Assembly (NCBI GenBank): GCA_012026855.1
Contig: VEOV01000120.1
Coordinates: 1 to 6,194, forward strand
Length of the DNA stretch: 6,194 nucleotides
Direction: 5' to 3'
DNA from: Geobacter sp.
GTDB taxonomy: Bacteria; Desulfobacterota; Desulfuromonadia; Geobacterales; DSM-12255
Shown piece after piece: positions 1 to 6,118 of the stretch (positions are counted from its first letter, which is position 1; each line of letters begins with the position of its first letter). The position numbers and the translations under genes are program-made. The notes beneath the pieces were generated by a model. It had not been told where the DNA came from and did not search any database. It was given only the letters and a program-made list of their open reading frames with translations.

Positions 1-1
1 A

Positions 2-361
2 GGACGGTTAAAGAAAATGCTTCCTCTCGGATCTCACTCCTTAGCCGAGATGCGTATCTCACGGACTGTGTTCGATCTGAAGGGCGATGGCCGTCCCGAG
101 ATATTGATCAACGCTGTCAGGAATTTCAAGATTTTCGATGGCGCCTCTGGCACGCTCCTCTTCCAGGAATATGCGGGATGGAACTGGGAAAATTCCATAA
201 CGCAGAACGTAATTGTAGCCGACGTGAGTGGCACTGGCCACGCAGAGGCGGTTGTTATTGGAATGAATTCCAATGGAAGCGAACAGGTGCTGGTCTACCG
301 GGCAAAGAACAACGACTGGGTCAGCACCCGCCGGGTCTGGAACCAGGATATGTACCACGCC
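2..361 (+). other. FG-GAP/VCBS-like beta-propeller segment (partial)
   Basis: The encoded segment contains D-x-x-G-D-G-x-P-E-I-like and D-V-S-G-T-G-H-A-E-like loops, typical of calcium-binding FG-GAP/VCBS blades of integrin-alpha type. At least two blades are visible and more probably lie upstream of the window. Such propellers occur in exported proteins and mediate binding. The match is by eye only. Confidence 0.65.
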
Positions 362-3300
362 ACCAACGTAAACGATGACGGCAGTATTCCCAAATACGAA
401 TCCCCCAGCTGGCTGCTCAACAACAGCTACCGCTGCCAGGTTCCGACCTCCACCAGTTCCAACCCCTACCTGGCCACCGATCTCACGGCCTCATTCGTGC
501 GGGTGGATATGGCCAACTATCCGGCATCAGTCACCATCACTGCCCGCATCGGCAACGGCGGAGCCAAGGCGGCTGCGTCAGGAGTGGTCACATCGTTCTA
601 TGATGGCGATCCCGCTGCAGGCGGCGTCCTCATCGGCTCTGCAGTCACCTCCAAGCCGCTTAATCCCGGCGAGTATGAAGACATTACCCTGGTATGGAAT
701 GCGCCAGCCGATGGGAACCACACCGTGCAGGTTGTCGCTAACGCCGACAACAGCCAGCCCGAATGCGACAAGAGCAACAACAGCGCTGCGCTCCCGGTCT
801 ATGTCAGTAGCGGCAAACCCGACCCTTCTATCGTCAGCAGCGACATAATCGCACCCGCCTCAATCCCCGAGGGGAGTCTGGCTGATATTCTCATGACAGT
901 CAGAAATATCGGCACTCTCCAGGCGGACAATGTCATGGTGAGACTCTATAACGGTAACCCTGCACAGGGTGGGAAGCAGATCGGCGGCGACCGGGTTGTT
1001 GCTACCATAGCGGCTGGCGGAGCCGCAACCCTCACAACCACCTGGAACACACTTGGTGCAAAAGGGACCAATTATATCTATGTGGTGGTCGATCCGAATG
1101 CCTCCACCGGCGACGTTAACCGTGGCAACAACATTGCCATGAAAGAGCTGATTGTCACGGCAGCAGAAAAACCTGACCTCTGGATTAGCAGCGACGATAT
1201 TACCATTACCCCGGCAACCCCGGGTGAAGGGGATCTTCTCAATATCTCCGCACTTGTTCATAATCTCGGCACCCAGACAGCCAACGTCAAAGTTGCGCTT
1301 TACGATGGTAATCCCGTATTTGGCGGGATCAAACGCGGCGAGGCGCAGATCCCCTGGATAATCCCTGCAGGCGGCAGCGCAACAGCCACTTTCACCCTCG
1401 ACACAATCGGACTTGCCGGAAGCCGTACCTTCTATGTCAAAGCAGATCCGGACAACTCCATAGACGAGTCGAACAAGGTTAACAATCAGGCCAGCCGGAA
1501 TATCACAATCTTGCCGTCAGGAGTAACGCTGAATCTTTCCACTGATAAAGCTGAATACAGCGCCAACGAAGCGGTTCGCCTGACTGTCACCGTAGGCAAC
1601 AGCCGCACCAGCGAGCGTAACCTTTCATACAATATCCAGCTTCTCGACAAAACCGGCGCATATGCAGCCACAGTTGCAGCAGATACCGCACTTCACATGC
1701 CTGCCAATGCCGCAAGCGCCTCAACCTTGGAGTGGAATACCGGAACTACCTACAGCGGCGCTTACACAGCCGCCCTGCAGATCAGCGAAAACGGCAGGAT
1801 GATAGCCAAAGTGACAACACCCATCAACATCCTCCCGGTCAAGAAAGCTGATGTCCGGATTGTCTCTGACAAAGCTACCTACGGAGTCAACGAGCAGATC
1901 GCTATCACTGCAACAGTCGCAGGTACAAGCCCCAACTACATATTAAGTGACCTGACCTCCCGGACAACCGTTATTGACACTGCCGGTCAGACCCTCTTCA
2001 CAGAGACAGATGTCATCACTTCGCTTGCGCTTGGTCAACACATCGAACGTAAGCATTACTGGAACAGCGGGACAAAGCCGAAAGGGATATACACTCTCAA
2101 GCTGGAACTTATTGAGGGGGGCGTTGCCATTGCCACCGCTCAAAGCGGATTCTCCATCAATGGGACGGCAGAGAGTGGCGCCGGATTAACCGGTGCAGTT
2201 TCACTGCAGCCGGCATCTGTGGAGGCCGGGAACCCAGTCACTGTCTTGTTCAGCATTGCAAACCGGGGGAACGAGGATATCGCGAACCTGTTACTGACGC
2301 TGCTCATAGCCGATCCGGAGAGTGGCCAGGTACTCAAGACCATTACTGGCATTGCTGATGGCGCCCTTGCCATCAACGCTACACAGACGGGGGATATCCC
2401 CCTCTCGACAACCGGGCTTACGCCAAAAACTTTGCTGGCGATTCTGCAAAGTACTTTGCAAGGCGTGACAAAAAGCCTTGCCAACGCCAGCTTTACAGTC
2501 ATCGACACCATCCCGCCGGTTCTGACTGTCTCAACCTTGAGCGATGGTAGCTACACCAATCAGGAGGCCCTCAATGTCTCCGGTAGTGTCAATGACAACT
2601 CCGGCGCGGCCCAGGTGGAGATCAATGGCACTGTCGTTCCGGTGGCCGCCGATGGAAGCTTCAGTCAGATGCTGCTGCTTGCTAAGCCTGACAATGCCGT
2701 CGAGGTCAAAGCAATCGACCTGGCAGGCAACAAGACGGTTGACAGCCGTACGATCCACTTCGACAAGTCCGCGCCGATCCTGACCATAGATGCCCCGGCG
2801 GACAACAGCAAAACCGCTCTCTCTCCCATCGAGGTCAAGGGGAGTGTGGATGAAACTTCAACCGTAACCGTCAAGCTCAATGGCGTCATCCAGCCCGTGA
2901 TCATGAATAACAACCTCTTTTCCGCCTCGATAGTCCCGGAGCCGCGCTGGAACACGATCGAAGTGACCGCAGTTGATCTGGCAGGGAATACGAGCAGTCA
3001 AAAGCGGAGCGTGCTGTTCGATGACCAGAAACCGTCACTTTCGATCACCGAGCCGGATCAGGATGTCCGCACCAACAAGAGCAGTATCACCATCAGCGGC
3101 AAGGCATCCGATCCGTACTCTGCCGTTGGTGTTACCGTTGCCATAGACGGCGCGATCCTGACACCGCAAGTAATAGGAGACAGCTTTTCCCAGGTTGTTA
3201 CCTTCACAGACGAAAAGCTTTACCCTGTGGTCGTGACCGCCAGCAATGAAGTAGGCACGCAGACCACGGTGCAGCGCAATATCATCTTCGACAAAACACC

Positions 3301-3877
3301 GCCAAACCTGACCATCGACCCGGTCGTTACCCCAACCAATGTTGCAAGTCAGACGGTAAGCGGAACACGGGACGCTGGGGCACTCTTGACTGTAACCTGC
3401 GCCACAGCCACAGTCGGAGCGGTGGAGTATCCAACAGATACCACATGGAAAGTCGCTGTCAGCGGGCTCACCCTGGGAGAGAACCGCTTACAGGTTGAAA
3501 CAACAGACCTTGCCGGAAATAGGACGATAGCTTCAGCCACAATTCTTTACGTTCCCAAGGCGCCCGAGGTGACCATCAGCGCCAGCCCGAACCAGCTCTG
3601 GCCTCCGAACAAGAAGCTGATCCCGGTCAGGATTAGCGGCAATGTGTCCACATTCGGTTCGGACGTCAAGGAGGTGACCGTTTCCGTTGCCGATGAGTAC
3701 GGCAAGTACAACATCCAGGGGCTCAGGTTCGGCGACACGATCATGCTTGAGGCGTCGCGTGACGGTAACGACATGGACGGCAGGGTCTACACCATAACTG
3801 CAGTGGTGACTGATATGGCCGGTAATAAAACTACGAAATCAACTACTGTGATTGTGCCCCATGATATGGGAAAGTAG
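2..3877 (+). CDS. Large multidomain surface/secreted protein (FG-GAP-like, CARDB, Ig-like repeats), 5'-truncated by window edge
   Basis: The frame is open to the left edge. The first in-window ATG (17) gives no signal peptide and begins inside an FG-GAP/VCBS-like repeat, so the gene must start upstream. Residue numbers count from that ATG (1286 residues to the stop). Residues 1-115 look like FG-GAP/VCBS beta-propeller blades (FDLKGDGRPEILI, IVADVSGTGHAEAVVIG). Residues 150-498 hold three CARDB-type domains, each with a Y(D/N)G(D/N)PxxGG motif and an ending rich in Asp/Asn (NKVNNQA type). Residues 500-715 are two less certain beta-sandwich domains with matching ends (LEWNTG, YWNSGT). Residues 718-830 are CARDB-like. 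Residues 831-1178 are four Ig-like repeats. Residues 1180-1286 are a terminal domain with LWPPNKK. No LPXTG, PEP-CTERM or transmembrane tail is seen. It is probably an exported adhesin or structural cell-surface protein; the ligand is unknown. GC content is higher than in the downstream genes. Confidence 0.9.
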   Translation, partial: GRLKKMLPLGSHSLAEMRISRTVFDLKGDGRPEILINAVRNFKIFDGASGTLLFQEYAGWNWENSITQNVIVADVSGTGHAEAVVIGMNSNGSEQVLVYRAKNNDWVSTRRVWNQDMYHATNVNDDGSIPKYESPSWLLNNSYRCQVPTSTSSNPYLATDLTASFVRVDMANYPASVTITARIGNGGAKAAASGVVTSFYDGDPAAGGVLIGSAVTSKPLNPGEYEDITLVWNAPADGNHTVQVVANADNSQPECDKSNNSAALPVYVSSGKPDPSIVSSDIIAPASIPEGSLADILMTVRNIGTLQADNVMVRLYNGNPAQGGKQIGGDRVVATIAAGGAATLTTTWNTLGAKGTNYIYVVVDPNASTGDVNRGNNIAMKELIVTAAEKPDLWISSDDITITPATPGEGDLLNISALVHNLGTQTANVKVALYDGNPVFGGIKRGEAQIPWIIPAGGSATATFTLDTIGLAGSRTFYVKADPDNSIDESNKVNNQASRNITILPSGVTLNLSTDKAEYSANEAVRLTVTVGNSRTSERNLSYNIQLLDKTGAYAATVAADTALHMPANAASASTLEWNTGTTYSGAYTAALQISENGRMIAKVTTPINILPVKKADVRIVSDKATYGVNEQIAITATVAGTSPNYILSDLTSRTTVIDTAGQTLFTETDVITSLALGQHIERKHYWNSGTKPKGIYTLKLELIEGGVAIATAQSGFSINGTAESGAGLTGAVSLQPASVEAGNPVTVLFSIANRGNEDIANLLLTLLIADPESGQVLKTITGIADGALAINATQTGDIPLSTTGLTPKTLLAILQSTLQGVTKSLANASFTVIDTIPPVLTVSTLSDGSYTNQEALNVSGSVNDNSGAAQVEINGTVVPVAADGSFSQMLLLAKPDNAVEVKAIDLAGNKTVDSRTIHFDKSAPILTIDAPADNSKTALSPIEVKGSVDETSTVTVKLNGVIQPVIMNNNLFSASIVPEPRWNTIEVTAVDLAGNTSSQKRSVLFDDQKPSLSITEPDQDVRTNKSSITISGKASDPYSAVGVTVAIDGAILTPQVIGDSFSQVVTFTDEKLYPVVVTASNEVGTQTTVQRNIIFDKTPPNLTIDPVVTPTNVASQTVSGTRDAGALLTVTCATATVGAVEYPTDTTWKVAVSGLTLGENRLQVETTDLAGNRTIASATILYVPKAPEVTISASPNQLWPPNKKLIPVRISGNVSTFGSDVKEVTVSVADEYGKYNIQGLRFGDTIMLEASRDGNDMDGRVYTITAVVTDMAGNKTTKSTTVIVPHDMGK
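464..1510 (+). repeat. Three tandem CARDB domains (protein-level repeats)
   Basis: Three units of about 115 residues repeat in protein sequence but not closely in DNA, so they are old duplications. Landmarks are FYDGDPAAGG (residues 194-203), LYNGNPAQGG (310-319) and LYDGNPVFGG (428-437). Each is followed by a Thr-rich strand with a W or L (TLVWNA, TTTWNT, TFTLDT) and an Asp/Asn-rich end (ECDKSNNSA, DVNRGNNIA, ESNKVNNQA). CARDB is a known cell-adhesion-related bacterial beta-sandwich found in exported proteins. Confidence 0.75.
2507..3550 (+). repeat. Four tandem bacterial Ig-like repeats
   Basis: Units begin near D(T/K)xxPxLT(V/I) (residues 830-838, 916-924, 1002-1010, 1092-1100). Three of the four end with a V-x-x-x-D-L-A-G-N motif (901-905, 987-991, 1164-1168); the third unit has NEVG (1077-1080) instead. 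Unit length is about 86-91 residues. This pattern is common in large bacterial adhesins, where the domains form a stalk that projects the binding head. Confidence 0.75.
3554..3874 (+). other. C-terminal LWPPN-type Ig-like domain
   Basis: Residues 1180-1286 carry PNQLWPPNKKLIPV, then a strand with SVADEYG, then GRVYTITAVVTDMAGN, ending in VIVPHDMGK. I recall this LWPPN...VYTI...D.AGN...VPHD arrangement as a recurrent domain in exported bacterial proteins, often last in the chain. The natural-looking end argues that the 3' end of the gene is intact. No sorting signal follows it. Confidence 0.55.
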
Positions 3878-3912
3878 AAATATTGCTTCGGCCACTGTCT
3901 TTAATGGCAATT

Positions 3913-3941
3913 TTAATGTAAGTAAGTAACGAGCCTAAAAT
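3913..3941 (+). promoter_or_regulatory. Weak candidate sigma70-type promoter for the downstream operon
   Basis: TAAAAT at 3936-3941 matches five of six positions of the -10 consensus. TTAATG at 3913-3918, spaced by 17 bases, matches only three of six of the -35 consensus. It lies in the AT-rich 98-base gap between the surface-protein gene and the operon, which is where a promoter should be. In AT-rich DNA such a match can arise by chance. Confidence 0.3.
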
Positions 3942-3964
3942 ATTCAGTAAACCAAATGGATAAT

Positions 3965-3969
3965 GGAGG
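3965..3969 (+). promoter_or_regulatory. Strong ribosome binding site for the 112-residue ORF
   Basis: GGAGG is followed by a 6-base spacer and then ATG at 3976. This is a near-perfect Shine-Dalgarno and fixes the start of the first operon gene. It is the strongest such site in the operon, which suits a first gene from which the others are coupled. Confidence 0.8.
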
Positions 3970-3975
3970 TAGTTT

Positions 3976-4314
3976 ATGTCAGGCGGAGATTACAGCGGTG
4001 GTGGCTACGACCCAGAGGTTGAAGTCAGTTGTTCTATGCTCATTGATAATACGGTTTTGAACTCTCCTAAGCCAGAAGTCATAGCTAAACTCAAGGTAGA
4101 TGACGTCCTCGATCTTCAATTGATCCCTTCGGGGGCAGCAAAAGTTCTCACCGCAGTTACTATTCAAGGGGAAGTGGCTGGATCCATTACGTCGTCATTA
4201 TTGTCTAAAATTATACGCTGTATTGAAGTTGAGCATTTTTCTTATGTCGCCATTGTGAAAGATATAAGCGGTGGTAGATGTGAAGTGATCATCAGGCCAA
4301 AGGGACTACAATGA
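3976..4314 (+). CDS. Small protein with Gly/Ser-rich N-terminus, first gene of the operon
   Basis: 112 residues, not recognised as a named family. The start is supported by GGAGG six bases upstream. The N-terminus, MSGGDYSGGGYD, is flexible and Gly-rich; with Ser at position 2 the initiator Met should be removed by methionine aminopeptidase, exposing a free Ser-Gly-Gly end. The rest reads as a compact alpha/beta fold: LKVDDVLDLQLI (about 39-50), a strand with V-T-I-Q-G-E-V-A-G-S-I (62-72), a helix LLSKIIRCIE (75-84), then YVAIVKDISGG and CEVIIRPKG. The order (L..D.L.L, then G-x-x-A-G-S-I, helix, aromatic strand) is loosely like a HIRAN domain, but this is weak. No signal peptide or membrane segment is seen, so it is probably cytoplasmic. 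Its stop overlaps the next start as ATGA, so it is probably co-translated with the PfkB fusion. It may be an adaptor, effector or modification substrate of the QueC-like enzyme; this is inference. Confidence 0.85.
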   Translation: MSGGDYSGGGYDPEVEVSCSMLIDNTVLNSPKPEVIAKLKVDDVLDLQLIPSGAAKVLTAVTIQGEVAGSITSSLLSKIIRCIEVEHFSYVAIVKDISGGRCEVIIRPKGLQ

Positions 4315-5525
4315 TCTCAATAGTTGGTGGAACTTATTACGAAAACTGCGTCATCCCAGCCTGGAATTACTTATTCGGATCAGGTCTTAGGGCGGCTGCC
4401 ACACTTGGATCGCATTGTCCAGATCTGAAGCTTCATACCTACAGCGACTCTGAGTCCATCTGTACTATTGCTGCCCTGTCAGCATCCTTCAATTTCGATT
4501 ATGAAACCACACCGCTGGAAAGATCGATAAGATTTCATTATATGCATCCCTTTTCCGTGCCAACCATATTTCCGCCGAGACATTCGATACAAAAAGGTGC
4601 TCCCATCAATGTCAGCAATAAAGTGGTACTTCGTTTTGGAATGATGGAAGGAGATGCAATCGTTTCCGGCTGTCGCGTTGTCTATGACCCCCAGTCAGCC
4701 GAAAATCCAGTCCACTATCACGAAAACGGCTCTACAGCTGATAAATTGGCTATTGTTGCTAACATGAGAGAGGGGAAGCTGCTTACCGGAGAGTCCTGCC
4801 ACAAGACAATAGCAGCAAAGATGCTGGCTGATCACAATTATGACGTGGTAATCATAAAGAGAGGTAGCTTCGGAGCTTATGTGGCAACCAAAACGTCAAA
4901 TACTACTGTTCCTGCTTACCAAACTAATCGAGTTTGGCCGATAGGTTCTGGAGACGTCTTTTCCGCCCTCTTTATGTACTTTTGGGGAGTGGTTGAAGAG
5001 GATGCATTCAAAGCCGCTGAATATGCTTCCAGAGGAACCGCTTACTACTGTTCGCAAACCTCGTTGCCAGTCCCTATTGAAGCAATTACTACGATGTCAG
5101 ATTTTATCCCCATATTGCCAACCGCAGAAGACACTGATCGGCCTAGGCTTGTTTATCTGGCCGGTCCGTTTTTTAACATGGGGGAGTTGTGGGTTATACT
5201 GGAAGCCAGGCAGGCATTGCTAAGTCAAGGTTTGAGGGTATTCTCTCCCTTGCATGATGTTGGCCGTGGCTGCGGGACTGACGTGGCTCCAGCTGATTTG
5301 GAGGGACTGGATCGCAGTACGGTTGTTTTCGCTGTTGTTAATGGCATCGACCCAGGAACCATTTTCGAAATCGGTTATGCACGCGCCAAGGGGATCCCTG
5401 TTGTAGTGTTCGTTCAAAATGAGAAGAATGAAGATCTCAAGATGATCGAGGGCAGCAATTGCAGCATTTTCAACGATTTTTCAACCGCAATTTATCACGC
5501 TGCATGGAAATATCACACATCATGA
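4311..5525 (+). CDS. PfkB-family kinase fused to a nucleoside 2-deoxyribosyltransferase-like domain
   Basis: 404 residues in two domains. Residues 1-260 are a PfkB/ribokinase-type sugar or nucleoside kinase: VGG near the N-terminus, GSGLRAAATL (23-32), VVYDPQ (123-128), LLTGE (157-161), IIKRGSFGAY (181-190) and the catalytic-loop motif WPIGSGDVF (209-217) with the expected catalytic base Asp215. The usual DTxGAGD reads WPIGSGD, so the leading Asp is replaced by Trp. Residues 276-404 look like a nucleoside 2-deoxyribosyltransferase: YLAGPFF (282-288), LDRSTVVFAVV (333-343), then DPGTIFEIGYARAKGIPV (347-364) with the probable catalytic Glu353. That fold breaks or transfers N-glycosidic bonds of nucleosides. 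The fusion suggests a substrate that is both phosphorylated and deglycosylated, such as a nucleoside or (deoxy)nucleotide. Start and stop both overlap neighbours as ATGA; AAGGGA lies just upstream. Substrate unknown. Confidence 0.88.
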   Translation: MISIVGGTYYENCVIPAWNYLFGSGLRAAATLGSHCPDLKLHTYSDSESICTIAALSASFNFDYETTPLERSIRFHYMHPFSVPTIFPPRHSIQKGAPINVSNKVVLRFGMMEGDAIVSGCRVVYDPQSAENPVHYHENGSTADKLAIVANMREGKLLTGESCHKTIAAKMLADHNYDVVIIKRGSFGAYVATKTSNTTVPAYQTNRVWPIGSGDVFSALFMYFWGVVEEDAFKAAEYASRGTAYYCSQTSLPVPIEAITTMSDFIPILPTAEDTDRPRLVYLAGPFFNMGELWVILEARQALLSQGLRVFSPLHDVGRGCGTDVAPADLEGLDRSTVVFAVVNGIDPGTIFEIGYARAKGIPVVVFVQNEKNEDLKMIEGSNCSIFNDFSTAIYHAAWKYHTS

Positions 5526-6118
5526 GAACTGCGATCTTATTATCCGGCGGTATTGATTCTATATCCCTTGCAGTGTGGAAGCGACCAGAAGTTGCTATTA
5601 CAGTGAACTATGGCCAGCTAAGCGCTCAGTCTGAGATGGATGTTTCACGACATATTGCATCGCTGTTGAAGATAGAGCACCATGTGATAAATGTAGATTG
5701 TCGAGACCTTGGCAATGGCGACTTGGCAGGGAAAGCGTCCCTTGAATTATCTCCGTCGCCGGAATGGTGGCCGTTCAGAAACCAGATGTTGGTTACCTTC
5801 GCAGCAATGAAAGCAATTCAACTTGGCATAAGAGAACTTTTTCTTGGTTGCGTTAAGAATGATGGCTTTCACATTGATGGCACAGAATCTTTTGTAACCA
5901 AACTCAATGACGTGCTTTCAATGCAGGAAGGGGGAATAGGTCTATCGGCCCCGGCGATTGGCATGACAACAGTAGAGCTTGCTCGGGCGTCTGGAGTTAC
6001 CCCGGAAATCCTCAGCTGGGCACATTCTTGTCACGTGAGTAACACAGCATGCGGGAACTGCAGAGGGTGCTATAAACATCAGTCTGTCATGCAGGAACTT
6101 GGATATGGATTTTATTGA
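5522..6118 (+). CDS. Divergent QueC-like (7-cyano-7-deazaguanine synthase family) ATP-dependent enzyme
   Basis: 198 residues from the chosen ATG, which overlaps the upstream stop as ATGA and puts the PP-loop at residue 8. A longer frame from 5459 adds 21 non-homologous-looking residues inside the previous gene. Visible are the ATP-pyrophosphatase loop SGGIDS (8-13), VNYGQLSAQSEMD (28-40), WPFRNQML (83-90), and a Zn-type cluster C170, C177, C180, C183 (SCHVSNTACGNCRGC), all hallmarks of QueC. True QueC converts 7-carboxy-7-deazaguanine to preQ0 with ATP and ammonia. Here the QueC motif GYPDCRxEF is replaced by GFHIDGTESF (115-124), losing Cys-Arg, and the protein is shorter than typical QueC of about 220-230 residues. 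It may therefore be a QatC/Cap9-type relative acting on another acceptor, possibly a protein, rather than a housekeeping queuosine enzyme. It would act in the cytoplasm. No symbol is given because queC itself is doubtful. Confidence 0.85.
   Translation: MRTAILLSGGIDSISLAVWKRPEVAITVNYGQLSAQSEMDVSRHIASLLKIEHHVINVDCRDLGNGDLAGKASLELSPSPEWWPFRNQMLVTFAAMKAIQLGIRELFLGCVKNDGFHIDGTESFVTKLNDVLSMQEGGIGLSAPAIGMTTVELARASGVTPEILSWAHSCHVSNTACGNCRGCYKHQSVMQELGYGFY
6093..6097 (+). promoter_or_regulatory. Ribosome binding site for the fourth operon gene
   Basis: AGGAA lies inside the 3' end of the QueC-like gene, seven bases before ATG at 6105. The site and spacing support initiation at 6105 in a different frame from the QueC-like gene. 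Confidence 0.55.

Larger units (their letters stand above)
3878..3975 (+). other. AT-rich intergenic gap between the surface-protein gene and the operon
   Basis: Ninety-eight bases with no ORF. They hold the candidate promoter and ribosome binding site listed separately. I see no hairpin followed by a T run, so the surface-protein gene has no clear intrinsic terminator here, and some read-through into the operon is possible. Confidence 0.6.

Noticed and set aside
17..19. ATG at 17 as the real start of the surface-protein gene
   Set aside because: No RBS at proper spacing and no signal peptide; the frame is open upstream to the edge and the protein begins inside a repeat domain.
375..848. Long + strand ORF (157 codons) in another frame of the surface-protein gene
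   Set aside because: Its product is Pro/Ser/Thr/Arg-rich with no domain, as expected of an out-of-frame shadow in GC-rich repeat coding DNA.
860..1261. Minus-strand ORF (133 codons) opposite the CARDB region
   Set aside because: No RBS or recognisable domain; it is a shadow of the strongly supported + strand gene.
3858..3870. CCCAT-GAT-ATGGG hairpin near the end of the surface-protein gene as a terminator
   Set aside because: The stem is only five base pairs, the loop three bases, it lies within the coding region and no T run follows.
5459..5521. Longer start for the QueC-like gene
   Set aside because: The extra 21 residues lie wholly inside the previous gene, have no good RBS, and would place the PP-loop far from the N-terminus; the ATGA overlap at 5522 is the better start.
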